A DNA stretch of 64,000 nucleotides from Cryobacterium sp. Y50. Its GTDB lineage: Bacteria > Actinomycetota > Actinomycetes > Actinomycetales > Microbacteriaceae. The notes under the pieces are model-generated. The model made no database searches and had not been told where the DNA came from. It saw only the letters and a program-made list of their open reading frames with translations. The position numbers were made by a program, and so were the translations under genes. The DNA is taken from NCBI RefSeq assembly GCF_002929805.1, contig NZ_PJJM01000089.1:20406-84405 (forward strand). The letters run 5' to 3'. This document shows, in pieces, positions 1 to 9,372 of the stretch; the first letter of the stretch is position 1, and every line of letters begins with the position of its first letter.

Positions 1-861
1 GGTGCCGGTGCTGTGGCCGGCGAACCGCTGTCCAGCCACCCCGACGTCGACCTGGTCTCGTTCACCGGCGGCCTCGAGACCGGTCGGAAGATCGCCGCGG
101 CCGCCGCTGGAACAGTCAAGAAGGTCGCCCTCGAACTCGGTGGTAAGAATCCCAACGTGATCTTCGCTGACGCCGACTTCGACGCCGCCGTGGACAACGC
201 GCTCAATGGCGCGTTCGTACACTCGGGGCAGGTCTGCTCGGCCGGCGCGCGCATCGTGGTAGAGGCATCCATTGCTGAGAAATTCGTCGACGAACTGGTG
301 CGCCGGGCCAACCAAATTCGCCTCGGCGGACCGTTTGATCCCGACGCCGAAACCGGGCCACTGATCAGCGCCGCGCACCGCGACAAGGTCACCGCCTACG
401 TCGCGAAGGGCATCGCAGAGGGCGCTCGCCTGCGCTGCGGCGGAACCTGGGGCGAGGGCGACCTCGAGGAGGGCTTCTATTACACGCCGACCGTGCTCGA
501 CCAGGTGTCGGGCGGCATGTCCGTCGTGATCGACGAGGCTTTCGGCCCGGTAGTGACGATTGAAACCTTCGAGACCGAAGCCGAGGCCGTGCGCATCGCC
601 AATGACACCGTCTACGGCCTGGCCGGAGCGGTCTGGACCCAGGACGCCGGCAAGGCCCAGCGCATGGCCAAGGCCCTCCGGCACGGAACCATCTGGATCA
701 ATGATTTTCACCCCTATCTGCCGCAGGCGGAGTGGGGCGGCTACGGTCAGTCCGGCGTTGGCCGCGAGCTCGGCCCGATGGGCCTCGGCGAGTACCAGGA
801 AACCAAGCACATCTACCAGAACACCGCACCGGCCGTCACCGGCTGGTTCGCCGCACGTTAG
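1..861 (+). CDS. Aldehyde dehydrogenase, betaine-aldehyde type (5' end missing)
   Basis: C-terminal part of an NAD(P)-dependent aldehyde dehydrogenase. The reading frame is open from base 1, so the N-terminal NAD-binding half lies outside the window. Visible landmarks are the general-base region ALELGGKNPNVIF, the catalytic cysteine in HSGQVCSAG, and the conserved end of the fold (WINDFHPYLPQAEWGGYGQSG). The lineage resembles betaine aldehyde dehydrogenases, which oxidise betaine aldehyde to glycine betaine. The stop at 859-861 is followed 8 bases later by a GMC oxidoreductase start, as in a BetB-BetA unit that makes an osmoprotectant from choline. The family is certain. The exact substrate is inferred from the neighbour. 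Confidence 0.9.
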   Translation, partial: GAGAVAGEPLSSHPDVDLVSFTGGLETGRKIAAAAAGTVKKVALELGGKNPNVIFADADFDAAVDNALNGAFVHSGQVCSAGARIVVEASIAEKFVDELVRRANQIRLGGPFDPDAETGPLISAAHRDKVTAYVAKGIAEGARLRCGGTWGEGDLEEGFYYTPTVLDQVSGGMSVVIDEAFGPVVTIETFETEAEAVRIANDTVYGLAGAVWTQDAGKAQRMAKALRHGTIWINDFHPYLPQAEWGGYGQSGVGRELGPMGLGEYQETKHIYQNTAPAVTGWFAAR

Positions 862-869
862 GACCACCG

Positions 870-2441
870 ATGACCGCACTGACTCAAACCGAATTCGACT
901 ACATCGTGATCGGCGGCGGCTCCGCCGGGGCCGCTGTTGCCGCGCGGCTGAGCGAGGACCCCACGCTCGAGGTGGCCCTCGTGGAAGCCGGCCCCGACGA
1001 CCGTGGCATCGATGTCATCCTCCAGCTCGACCGCTGGATGGAGTTGCTTGAGAGCGGCTACGACTGGGACTACCCGATCGAGCCGCAGGAGCACGGCAAC
1101 TCGTTCATGCGCCACGCCCGTGCCAAGGTGCTCGGCGGCTGCTCCAGTCACAACTCCTGCATCGCCTTCTGGGCACCGGCCGAAGATCTGAACGACTGGG
1201 CCACTTTCTACGACGCCACAGGCTGGGACGCCGCTAATACCTTCCCGCTGTTCCAGCGCCTGGAAACCAACGAAGACCAGGCGCCGCACCACGGCCAGGC
1301 CGGCCCGGTGCACCTGATGAACGTGCCGGCCACCGACCCTTGCGGCGTGGCCCTCCTCGATGCCTGCGAGCAGACCGGAATCCCGCGCACCACGTTCAAC
1401 TCCGGCACAACCGTTGTGAACGGGGCGAACTTCTTCCAGATCAACCGGCAGGCGGACGGAACGCGCGCGTCGTCATCCGTTTCTTATATTCACCCGATTC
1501 GGGATCGTGCCAACTTCACCCTGCTCACCGGAATGCGGGCCCGCAAACTCACTTTCGACGAGAGCAAGCGCTGCACCGGCGTGCAGGTCGTCGATGCTCC
1601 CGGCGGCAAGACTCACTACCTCACCACCCGCGCCGAGGTCATCCTCTCGGCCGGCGCCATCGATTCACCCAAGCTGCTCATGCTCTCCGGCGTCGGTCCG
1701 TCAGCGCAGTTGAAGGAGTTCGGCATCGAGGTAGTTGCGGACTCCCCCGGCGTCGGCGAGAACCTGCAGGACCATCCAGAGGGTGTGATTCAGTGGGAGG
1801 CGAAGCAGCCAATGCCCGAGACTAGCACTCAGTGGTGGGAAGCCGGCATCTTCACGACCACCGAGGAGGGCCTCGACCGCCCCGACCTCATGTTCCACTA
1901 CGGTTCGGTTCCCTTCGACATGCACACCGCCCGTCAGGGTTACCCGACGACGGAGAACGGGTTCTGCCTGACCCCGAACGTCACTCGGGCACGCTCCCGC
2001 GGCACGGTCAAACTGCGCTCGAGCGACTACCGCGACAAGCCTATGGTGGATCCGCGCTACTTCACCGACCCGCACGACATGCGCGTTATGGTCGCGGGAA
2101 TTCGCAAGGCCCGGGAGATCGTGGGCCAGCCGGCCATGGCCGAGTGGGCTGGCGAGGAGCTGTATCCGGGCGTCACTGTGCAAACGGATGCCGAAATCAC
2201 CTCGTACATCGAAAAGACCCACAACACGGTCTACCACCCCGCCGGAACCGTGCGGATGGGCGCCGTCGACGATTCGCTCGCGCCGCTCGACTCCGAGCTG
2301 CGGGTCAAGGGAGTTACCGGCCTGCGCGTCGCCGATGCGTCGGTCATGCCGGTTCTCGTTACCGTAAACCCGAACATCACCACGATGATGATCGGCGAAC
2401 GCTGTGCCGACCTGGTGAAGTCGGCCCGCAGCATCCGCTAA
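870..2441 (+). CDS. GMC family oxidoreductase, choline dehydrogenase-like
   Basis: FAD-dependent glucose-methanol-choline oxidoreductase of 523 residues. The N-terminus has the dinucleotide-binding motif IGGGSAGAAVAARL near residue 11, followed by the ADP-ribose-contacting acidic end LVEAGPDD. The C-terminus has the catalytic-histidine region HPAGTVRMG and a typical closing segment with VTVNPNITTMMIGER. I start it at the ATG at 870, which has AGGA about 7 bases upstream; the in-frame extension upstream overlaps the aldehyde dehydrogenase and has no conserved content. Co-orientation and tight spacing with the dehydrogenase suggest choline-to-betaine oxidation, but GMC enzymes act on many alcohols, so the substrate is not proven. 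Confidence 0.88.
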   Translation: MTALTQTEFDYIVIGGGSAGAAVAARLSEDPTLEVALVEAGPDDRGIDVILQLDRWMELLESGYDWDYPIEPQEHGNSFMRHARAKVLGGCSSHNSCIAFWAPAEDLNDWATFYDATGWDAANTFPLFQRLETNEDQAPHHGQAGPVHLMNVPATDPCGVALLDACEQTGIPRTTFNSGTTVVNGANFFQINRQADGTRASSSVSYIHPIRDRANFTLLTGMRARKLTFDESKRCTGVQVVDAPGGKTHYLTTRAEVILSAGAIDSPKLLMLSGVGPSAQLKEFGIEVVADSPGVGENLQDHPEGVIQWEAKQPMPETSTQWWEAGIFTTTEEGLDRPDLMFHYGSVPFDMHTARQGYPTTENGFCLTPNVTRARSRGTVKLRSSDYRDKPMVDPRYFTDPHDMRVMVAGIRKAREIVGQPAMAEWAGEELYPGVTVQTDAEITSYIEKTHNTVYHPAGTVRMGAVDDSLAPLDSELRVKGVTGLRVADASVMPVLVTVNPNITTMMIGERCADLVKSARSIR

Positions 2442-2460
2442 AACACGGAACAGACACAAA

Positions 2461-2494
2461 GGTGGGCGCGCCTCCCCAAGGACGCGCGCCCACC
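2461..2494. terminator. Hairpin between GMC oxidoreductase and groL (first of two)
   Basis: A perfect 11-bp stem (GGTGGGCGCGC at 2461-2471 with its complement at 2484-2494) and a 12-base loop. It follows the oxidoreductase stop by 19 bases and lies between two convergent genes. The loop sequence is shared with the second hairpin at 2516-2555. Confidence 0.7.
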
Positions 2495-2515
2495 CACTGA
2501 CCAAAGCACGACGTA

Positions 2516-2555
2516 AAAAGAGTGCGCGCCTCCCCAAGGACGCGCCCACTCTTTT
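2516..2555. terminator. Bidirectional terminator hairpin (second of two)
   Basis: Arms AAAAGAGTG and CACTCTTTT flank an inner GCGC/GCGC stem interrupted by one C-C mismatch. The A and T tracts at the two ends give a U-run on either strand, so it can stop transcription from the oxidoreductase rightward and from groL leftward. The inner sequence, including the loop CTCCCCAAGGA, repeats that of the hairpin at 2461-2494. Confidence 0.75.
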
Positions 2556-2576
2556 GTGGTGCTAGCTGGCGGGGAC

Positions 2577-4275
<1,699 letters not shown>

Positions 4276-4279
4276 ATCG

Positions 4280-4308
4280 ATTCTGGCACTCTGGGGTCGA
4301 GAGTGCAA
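4280..4308 (-). promoter_or_regulatory. groL promoter with embedded second CIRCE
   Basis: On the minus strand TTGCAC (4308-4303) is followed, after exactly 17 bases, by CAGAAT (4285-4280), a plausible vegetative -35/-10 pair. The region also contains GCACTC (4286-4291), nine bases, GAGTGC (4301-4306): the conserved core of a second, more degenerate CIRCE. That operator would occlude RNA polymerase directly. Confidence 0.7.
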
Positions 4309-4345
4309 GCGAGCATCCGGGGTGATGTCGGGCTGTCTGCAGCTG

Positions 4346-5401
4346 TCAGGGAACGAGATCGGCTGAGCCGGTACCGTTGGGCACCAACTGGAACCAGGTA
4401 TTGCCCGGTGCCAGCCGAATTGTCACGCCGTTGCCGTCGATGAAGCGGATCGGTGAGGTCTGGGCATCCTTGCTCCAGGTGGCCGCTAGGGTCTTGCCAC
4501 CGGACGAGATCGACGCTTCACCGGAGGCGATCAACTCGGTCTTGGGGATACTGTTGGAGACGGTCACATCGACCCGCAACACGACCACGTTGGTGGCCTT
4601 GAGTTGGGCACCCTCGGGGGTCAGGTCGGGCACACCGTCCTGAGCGCGCAGGTAGGCGGCCGCCTCGGCGTTCCAGGTCCAGCTGCGGGCGCTGGAGTTG
4701 GAGAACTGGGTGTTGATCACCGAAATCGGCGTGCCGTCCGTAGAAGCGGATGCCGCGGCGAGGGTGGCTGCGTAGGCGTACTGCTGGGCGGGCGGGGTGA
4801 CGGAGGCATTGCGGTTGACGAATTCCGACGCGGCGAGGATCACGTTGTGCGGGGCCGACGTAGCGGAAGACCGCGAGAACAAGCCGGTCGTGTCATAGTC
4901 GAAGATGGCACTGATCTGGCCAGTCACGTTCATCGCGTCGACGAATCGCTGCTGGCCACCGGAATAGGCGACCAGACCGCCGAACGGCGCAATAATGTCA
5001 GGGTCCATCGGCCGGATCGACCGCACCGGGCCGAGCTGATCGGGAATACTCGACTGCCAGACCGCGACATAGCGGGTAATGCCGCCCTCGACCAGTTCTT
5101 CGAACACGAGGTCGGTGCGGTCGATGGCAACCTGCGGCCGGGCCACAACGTGGTTGTCAATCTTGGCTGCCAGTGACGGGTGGGCCAACGAGCCGCCTTC
5201 GACGCTCTGCCCGGTCAGCGGTGCGATCTCGGTCGCCGCCGGGGCGACATAGTCAGAGGTCCAAGCCGTGCTGGTCGGTGCCGAGGAGGGGGTCGGGGTA
5301 CTGCCGGTGCACGCGCTCAGGAGCAGTGCCGGTAATACGAGGGCGAGCAGCCCCGCGGCCTGAAGCGGTCGAGCGGTACGGGCCGTATTTTTCATAGTCA
5401 C
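4346..5401 (-). CDS. DUF3048 domain lipoprotein (YerB-like)
   Basis: 351-residue predicted lipoprotein. The signal peptide (about residues 1-30) ends in the lipobox LLSAC, followed by a Ser/Thr/Pro-rich linker. The DUF3048 core has IAPLTG, AAKIDNHVVARPQ, FEELVEGGITRYVAVWQS, GPVRSIRPMD and a C-terminal part with TWSKDAQTSPIRFIDGNG. It should be anchored outside the membrane. Molecular function is unknown; relatives such as YerB are cell-envelope proteins. It is leftward like cspA and groL but separated from cspA by a strong terminator, so it probably has its own promoter. Confidence 0.85.
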   Translation of the reverse strand: MTMKNTARTARPLQAAGLLALVLPALLLSACTGSTPTPSSAPTSTAWTSDYVAPAATEIAPLTGQSVEGGSLAHPSLAAKIDNHVVARPQVAIDRTDLVFEELVEGGITRYVAVWQSSIPDQLGPVRSIRPMDPDIIAPFGGLVAYSGGQQRFVDAMNVTGQISAIFDYDTTGLFSRSSATSAPHNVILAASEFVNRNASVTPPAQQYAYAATLAAASASTDGTPISVINTQFSNSSARSWTWNAEAAAYLRAQDGVPDLTPEGAQLKATNVVVLRVDVTVSNSIPKTELIASGEASISSGGKTLAATWSKDAQTSPIRFIDGNGVTIRLAPGNTWFQLVPNGTGSADLVP

Positions 5402-5408
5402 CGGTAAA

Positions 5409-5444
5409 CACTAACGCCGCCCGTTGCAGCGGGCGGCGTTAGTG
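5409..5444 (-). terminator. Terminator downstream of cspA
   Basis: A perfect 15-bp stem (5409-5423 with 5430-5444, sequence CACTAACGCCGCCCG) with loop TTGCAG. It starts 16 bases beyond the cspA stop on the minus strand. There is no long U-run, but the stem is very stable. Confidence 0.8.
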
Positions 5445-5460
5445 TGAAATGCGAGGCGGG

Positions 5461-5664
5461 TTAGGCCGGTCGAACCGATTCAGCCTGAGGGCCTTTCGCT
5501 CCGGCACCAACCTCAAAGACGACCTGCTGGCCTTCTTCGAGAACCTTGTACCCGCTCATGTCAATGGCGGAGTAGTGGACGAAGACGTCTTGCCCTCCGC
5601 CGTCGACGGTGATGAAGCCGAAACCCTTTTCAGCGTTGAACCATTTTACGGTTCCGTTCGCCAT
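5461..5664 (-). CDS. cspA: Cold-shock protein CspA family
   Basis: 67-residue single cold-shock domain that binds single-stranded RNA and DNA and acts as an RNA chaperone. Both RNA-binding motifs are present: KGFGFI (RNP1, about residues 14-19) and VFVHY (RNP2, about 28-32). The ATG at 5664 has AAGGAG upstream. The 284 bases between it and the next gene on the right would hold its promoter and a long 5' leader, as is common in cold-shock genes. I see no clear promoter boxes there. Confidence 0.96.
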   Translation of the reverse strand: MANGTVKWFNAEKGFGFITVDGGGQDVFVHYSAIDMSGYKVLEEGQQVVFEVGAGAKGPQAESVRPA

Positions 5665-5948
5665 GTGTTACTCCTTGCTCAGTTATCAACGGCAACGGCC
5701 CATTGGCTGTTCCGGGCCGTGCCGCAGAGATTGCGTTCATTCTGTGCGAGCAGCAAATCCCCGAGAACAAGATGTCTGTTGCAAGTTACCTACTGGTGCA
5801 AGTTTCCTTGGGCGAGCTTTCTTGATCCGGGCGGGTTTTGCCCGAACAAAATGTGTGACCAGAACGGATATTACTGAAATCGGAGCAGAAGAATAGGGGC
5901 TTGACGAATCAAATCATGGCCACTAAGAACACAGCTTTCGCGTTTCGC

Positions 5949-6512
5949 TCAGCCAACTGGTGAAACGTAGTCGTTGCCGACGACGACGGTCATGCTGGCG
6001 CCGGAATCGACGAAATTCGTGGAGACCACGATCTGCGCTCCCGGAAGCGAGGCAGCGACACCGCGGGCGGCGCCTTCCTGGCTCGCATCGGCGTAGTAGA
6101 TCACCGTGGTCGCCTCCGTGTCGGTACTGGCGTTCCCCGTGGCACTGACCACCCAGCCCGCGGCAGTGAGAGTGTCACTGACGGATGCTGCGACGCCGTC
6201 GTTCGCGGACCCGTTGAGCACGTTGATGGTCTGCGCCGGGTCGACGGTAGCAACAGCCGTGGGGACGCCGGTCGCTGTTGGCGGCGTAGTTGCACTGCTC
6301 GCGGGCAGCCCGGGAATGCTGGAGAAGTCGAGGTTATTATTAATCGCGAGGATACCGACAGCACCGATGGCAATCAACAGCACGGTGACTCCCAGCGCCC
6401 ACCAGAATCCAATCCAGCCGCGACCCCTCTTGCCCGGGGCGCGATGGGCACCTACTCGGTCGAGGGCGTGCGGGTGGGTGTCGAAACGGTCTTTCGCAAA
6501 TTTTTGCGCCAT
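5949..6512 (-). CDS. Membrane-anchored LytR C-terminal domain protein
   Basis: 187 residues. A basic cytoplasmic N-terminus is followed by one transmembrane helix (about 34-57), a Pro/Thr/Ala-rich linker and a LytR_C domain beginning near TINVLNGSANDGVAASVSD and ending in VVVGNDY. It lacks the LytR-CpsA-Psr catalytic domain that such a domain often accompanies, so this is the free-standing form. Its role is unknown, probably at the cell wall. It is preceded 84 bases upstream by the DUF3263 gene on the same strand, and the two may be cotranscribed. Confidence 0.85.
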   Translation of the reverse strand: MAQKFAKDRFDTHPHALDRVGAHRAPGKRGRGWIGFWWALGVTVLLIAIGAVGILAINNNLDFSSIPGLPASSATTPPTATGVPTAVATVDPAQTINVLNGSANDGVAASVSDTLTAAGWVVSATGNASTDTEATTVIYYADASQEGAARGVAASLPGAQIVVSTNFVDSGASMTVVVGNDYVSPVG

Positions 6513-6596
6513 GGTAGTGGAATCCTTGGTTGGCCGGCCGGGCCGGAATCGAGCTGAAGCGCAAGGCTCCGTGCTGGCCGAAAAGCGGGTGGGTGC

Positions 6597-6869
6597 CTAG
6601 TCGCGGGTGGGCAGCGAACGACTGGCGCGTGCCTCGGATCGGACGGAACGCATCCGCTGCAATCGTTTCACCAGCATGGGATCAAAGGCCAACGCCAACG
6701 GCGAGTCAACCAGTGCGCCCAATAATTGATAGTACCGGGCGGTCGACAGGCTGAAGGTGGCCCGGATGGCCTCCTCCTTGGCGCCGACGTGCCGCCACCA
6801 TTGCCGTTCGAAGGCGAGCACGGCCTGGTCGCGTTCGCTCAACTCGGTTGTCGGGGCGTGTTCACTCAT
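6597..6869 (-). CDS. DUF3263 family small protein
   Basis: 90-residue protein typical of DUF3263: LSERDQAVLAFERQWW near the start and the helix-turn-helix-like stretch IRATFSLSTARYYQLLGALV in the middle, then a basic tail. The conserved core reads like a small DNA-binding helix-turn-helix, but its function is not established. It is the first gene of the leftward DUF3263/LytR_C pair. Confidence 0.88.
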   Translation of the reverse strand: MSEHAPTTELSERDQAVLAFERQWWRHVGAKEEAIRATFSLSTARYYQLLGALVDSPLALAFDPMLVKRLQRMRSVRSEARASRSLPTRD

Positions 6870-7050
6870 TGCTGCGTCCCTCCCCCTGTTGGCTGTCCGT
6901 CAGACTCATCCTATTTGCGGGCGGCTGAATGTTACCTCCGGCACGCCCTGCCGCGCTGGGACACGCCGTGTGGAATGCGCGCGAGGCCAAGCGAGTTTAG
7001 GCTTAGTAGACGCGGCCAGTGCCCGGTCGCCGGAACGAAGGGATCTGAAC

Positions 7051-7452
7051 ATGGACTACGCAATCAAGAAATCAGACAGCGAATGGCGCTCCGAATTGGG
7101 CGCGGAGAAGTTTGCGGTACTACGCGAAGCCGGCACCGAGCGCCCCGGCACCGGCGAGCTGCTCGACGAGGGTCGGGCTGGCCTCTACACCTGTGGTGCC
7201 TGCAACGCCGAGCTGTTTCAAAGTGGCACCAAGTTCGATTCCGACTGCGGCTGGCCGAGCTTTTACGAGTCGGTTCGGCCCGAAGCGGTCGAACTGCTCG
7301 AGGACCGCTCCATGGGAAGCGTGCGCACCGAGGTGCGCTGCGCGAAGTGTGGCTCGCACCTCGGCCACGTTTTTCCCGACGGTTTTGGTACCCCGACCGG
7401 CGACCGGTACTGCATGAATTCGCTGTCGCTGAGCTTCACGCCCGCCGAGTAA
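7051..7452 (+). CDS. msrB: Peptide-methionine (R)-S-oxide reductase
   Basis: 133-residue MsrB, which reduces methionine-R-sulfoxide in oxidised proteins. The two CxxC zinc sites (CGAC and CAKCGSHLGHVF), the substrate motif SDCGWPSFY and the catalytic-cysteine region RYCMNSLSL near the end are all present. The ATG at 7051 has GAAGGGAT upstream; longer frames add unconserved residues. The nitroreductase-like gene starts four bases after its stop, so the two are likely one redox transcription unit. Confidence 0.96.
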   Translation: MDYAIKKSDSEWRSELGAEKFAVLREAGTERPGTGELLDEGRAGLYTCGACNAELFQSGTKFDSDCGWPSFYESVRPEAVELLEDRSMGSVRTEVRCAKCGSHLGHVFPDGFGTPTGDRYCMNSLSLSFTPAE

Positions 7453-7456
7453 CGCG

Positions 7457-8104
7457 GTGTCGACGACGGAGGCGGTTGCCAACCCGGAAGTGGCAGGTTC
7501 GGTCGGAGCGAGTTCTGGTGTTCCCGGCCCGGACACGACCGGTTCCACAGCGGATACCGCGGCGGTCTTCAAAGCTGTCGCTGAACGGCGCAGTCACTCC
7601 AGGGTGACGGCGTTCGCCCCCAGCCGGGCGGAGTTACTTCCGCTCGTGGCGGCGTCCGCGCGGGTGGCCGATCATGGCGCGTTGCGTCCGTGGCGGCTGC
7701 TCGAGTTGCGCGGTGACGCTCGGGAGCGGCTCGGAGCGGCGTTTGTGGCGGCATCCGCTTGTGAAGGGCTCGAGGCGATCAAGCTGGCCGGCAAGCCGCT
7801 GCGCGCACCGCTGCTGATCGCGATCGTCGCATCGCGGCAGGCGAACTGGAAGGTTGCTGGCTGGGAACAGGATGCGGCGGCTGCGGGCGTCGCGCACCTG
7901 CTCACGCTGCTGCTCGAAAACGCTGGCTGGGGGGCGATGTGGCGCACCGGGCCACTGGTTCGATCGGCGCCGGTGCGGGTGCTGCATCGCCTTGCCGACG
8001 GGGAAGAGCTGCTCGGCTGGCTCTACGTTGGGGGAATTCCCGAGGAGTCGAAGCCGGGCGTGCGGCTGTCGATTGATCCAGAGGAGTTTCTGGGGGTGTT
8101 GTAG
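7457..8104 (+). CDS. Nitroreductase family protein
   Basis: 215-residue FMN-dependent nitroreductase-like protein. After a disordered Ser/Thr/Gly-rich leader of about 35 residues, conserved pieces are RRSHSRVTAFAPSRAELLPL, ADHGALRPWRLLELRG and LLLENAGWGAMWRTG, resembling the YdjA-type putative NAD(P)H nitroreductases. The start is a GTG four bases after msrB. The substrate is unknown. Confidence 0.8.
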   Translation: MSTTEAVANPEVAGSVGASSGVPGPDTTGSTADTAAVFKAVAERRSHSRVTAFAPSRAELLPLVAASARVADHGALRPWRLLELRGDARERLGAAFVAASACEGLEAIKLAGKPLRAPLLIAIVASRQANWKVAGWEQDAAAAGVAHLLTLLLENAGWGAMWRTGPLVRSAPVRVLHRLADGEELLGWLYVGGIPEESKPGVRLSIDPEEFLGVL

Positions 8105-8152
8105 GCGATGTTCGGGCTTGCGGTTTTCGTCCCTGGCCCACCTTGGAGCGCC

Positions 8153-8189
8153 GGGCCCAGGATCTATCATGGGCCCGCTCTTCGGGCCC
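8153..8189. repeat. GGGCCC-box intergenic element, copy A
   Basis: Three GGGCCC boxes at 8153, 8171 and 8184 (spacings 18 and 13). It sits between the convergent nitroreductase and DMT genes. Spacing and the central ATCATGGGCCC match copy B at 9301. Confidence 0.6.
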
Positions 8190-8222
8190 AGGCGGGATGG
8201 ACACCACGTTCAGGGACTACCG

Positions 8223-9221
8223 TTATGCGCGGGCATGACCGGGGCGACGCCAGCGCACCGCCGCGATGACGACGGCCACCAGCGCGAGCGCGGTTCCGGC
8301 CAAGGTTGCCACGCCGAGCGGATGCCCCGCGGTGGGCGCGAACAGATCCAGCGCGAGGGCGCAGAGTAGCTGGCCGGCGACGATGCACAGGCCGAGCATG
8401 AGTACGCCGGTGGTGCGCACGACGAGTGCAGCCCCGGCGATGAAGATGCAGCCGATGAGTCCGCCGGTGTAGAGCCACGGGTTGTCCGGCAGGTCGAGGG
8501 CGAAACCGACCAGCAGACCGTGCACGAACGCCGCGAGTACGAGCGCGACGGATCCGGTGAGGAAGTTCAGAAAAGTTGCCGTGAGTGCGCTCTGCGCGGT
8601 GACCCGCACCTGACCGTTCACGGCCTGCTGCCAGCCCTGGGCGATGCCCGCCACGAGGGGCAGCACGAGCAGCCAGAGCGCGTCGATTCCGCGCAATTCG
8701 CCGCTCACCGTGCAGGCGACGGCGACCAGAGCGAGCACCGCGCCGACGATTTTGGAGGCGTGCAGCGGTCGGCGCCCACCCGGGCCGATGCCAAACCGGT
8801 CCATGAGTACGCCGCTCACGGTCTGGCCGGCCACGACTGCGACGGTGAACAGGGCGATGCCAAGTGGCGCGGCAACGAGGCCCTGCGACAGCACGAACAG
8901 GGCGCCGGCCAGGCCGCCGAACAGGTGCCACCAGGACAGGTGCTTTGCTTTCACACCGCGGGCAACGAGTTGGAGGCCACGGCGTCCACGACGGAAGACG
9001 ACGAGGCCGAGGCTGAGAACGACCAGCCCGGAGCCGAAGGAGATGACGGCGGCGGTGAATCCGTCACCGATTTGATGCCCCAGTTCGCCATTCACCCGCG
9101 ATTGCACGGCATACATGGCCCCGATCAGCACCGAAAACAGGAGCGCCAGCCAGATCGGCACAGCGGATGCCGCGGGCGCGGTCGGAGCATCCGCTCGGGT
9201 TTGTGCGTTGGCTGGGTTCAC
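8223..9221 (-). CDS. DMT superfamily transporter (DUF606/YdcZ type)
   Basis: 332-residue integral membrane protein with about ten hydrophobic helices in two homologous halves. The repeat signature can be seen twice (AMYAVQSRVNGELG near residue 35 and IAQGWQQAVNGQVRV near 195), typical of the DUF606 branch of drug/metabolite transporters. Substrate is unknown. The gene stands alone, leftward, flanked on both sides by GGGCCC-box repeats. Confidence 0.85.
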   Translation of the reverse strand: MNPANAQTRADAPTAPAASAVPIWLALLFSVLIGAMYAVQSRVNGELGHQIGDGFTAAVISFGSGLVVLSLGLVVFRRGRRGLQLVARGVKAKHLSWWHLFGGLAGALFVLSQGLVAAPLGIALFTVAVVAGQTVSGVLMDRFGIGPGGRRPLHASKIVGAVLALVAVACTVSGELRGIDALWLLVLPLVAGIAQGWQQAVNGQVRVTAQSALTATFLNFLTGSVALVLAAFVHGLLVGFALDLPDNPWLYTGGLIGCIFIAGAALVVRTTGVLMLGLCIVAGQLLCALALDLFAPTAGHPLGVATLAGTALALVAVVIAAVRWRRPGHARA

Positions 9222-9300
9222 TTGGCAATACTACGAGATGGGTGCGTGCGGGTAGTGCCCGACCGGACTGCAACCTGCCCGGAGCCAACCCTAGGTCGCT

Positions 9301-9337
9301 GGGGCCATGATTCATCATGGGCCCAGTTTCCGGGCCC
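9301..9337. repeat. GGGCCC-box intergenic element, copy B
   Basis: Boxes at 9301 (GGGGCC variant), 9319 and 9332, with the same 18 and 13 base spacings as copy A and the shared core ATCATGGGCCC. It lies between the DMT transporter start and the ABC-F stop. Confidence 0.6.
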
Positions 9338-9372
9338 GATCGAAACAGGGGGCAGGGCGCTGGCGCGGCGCG

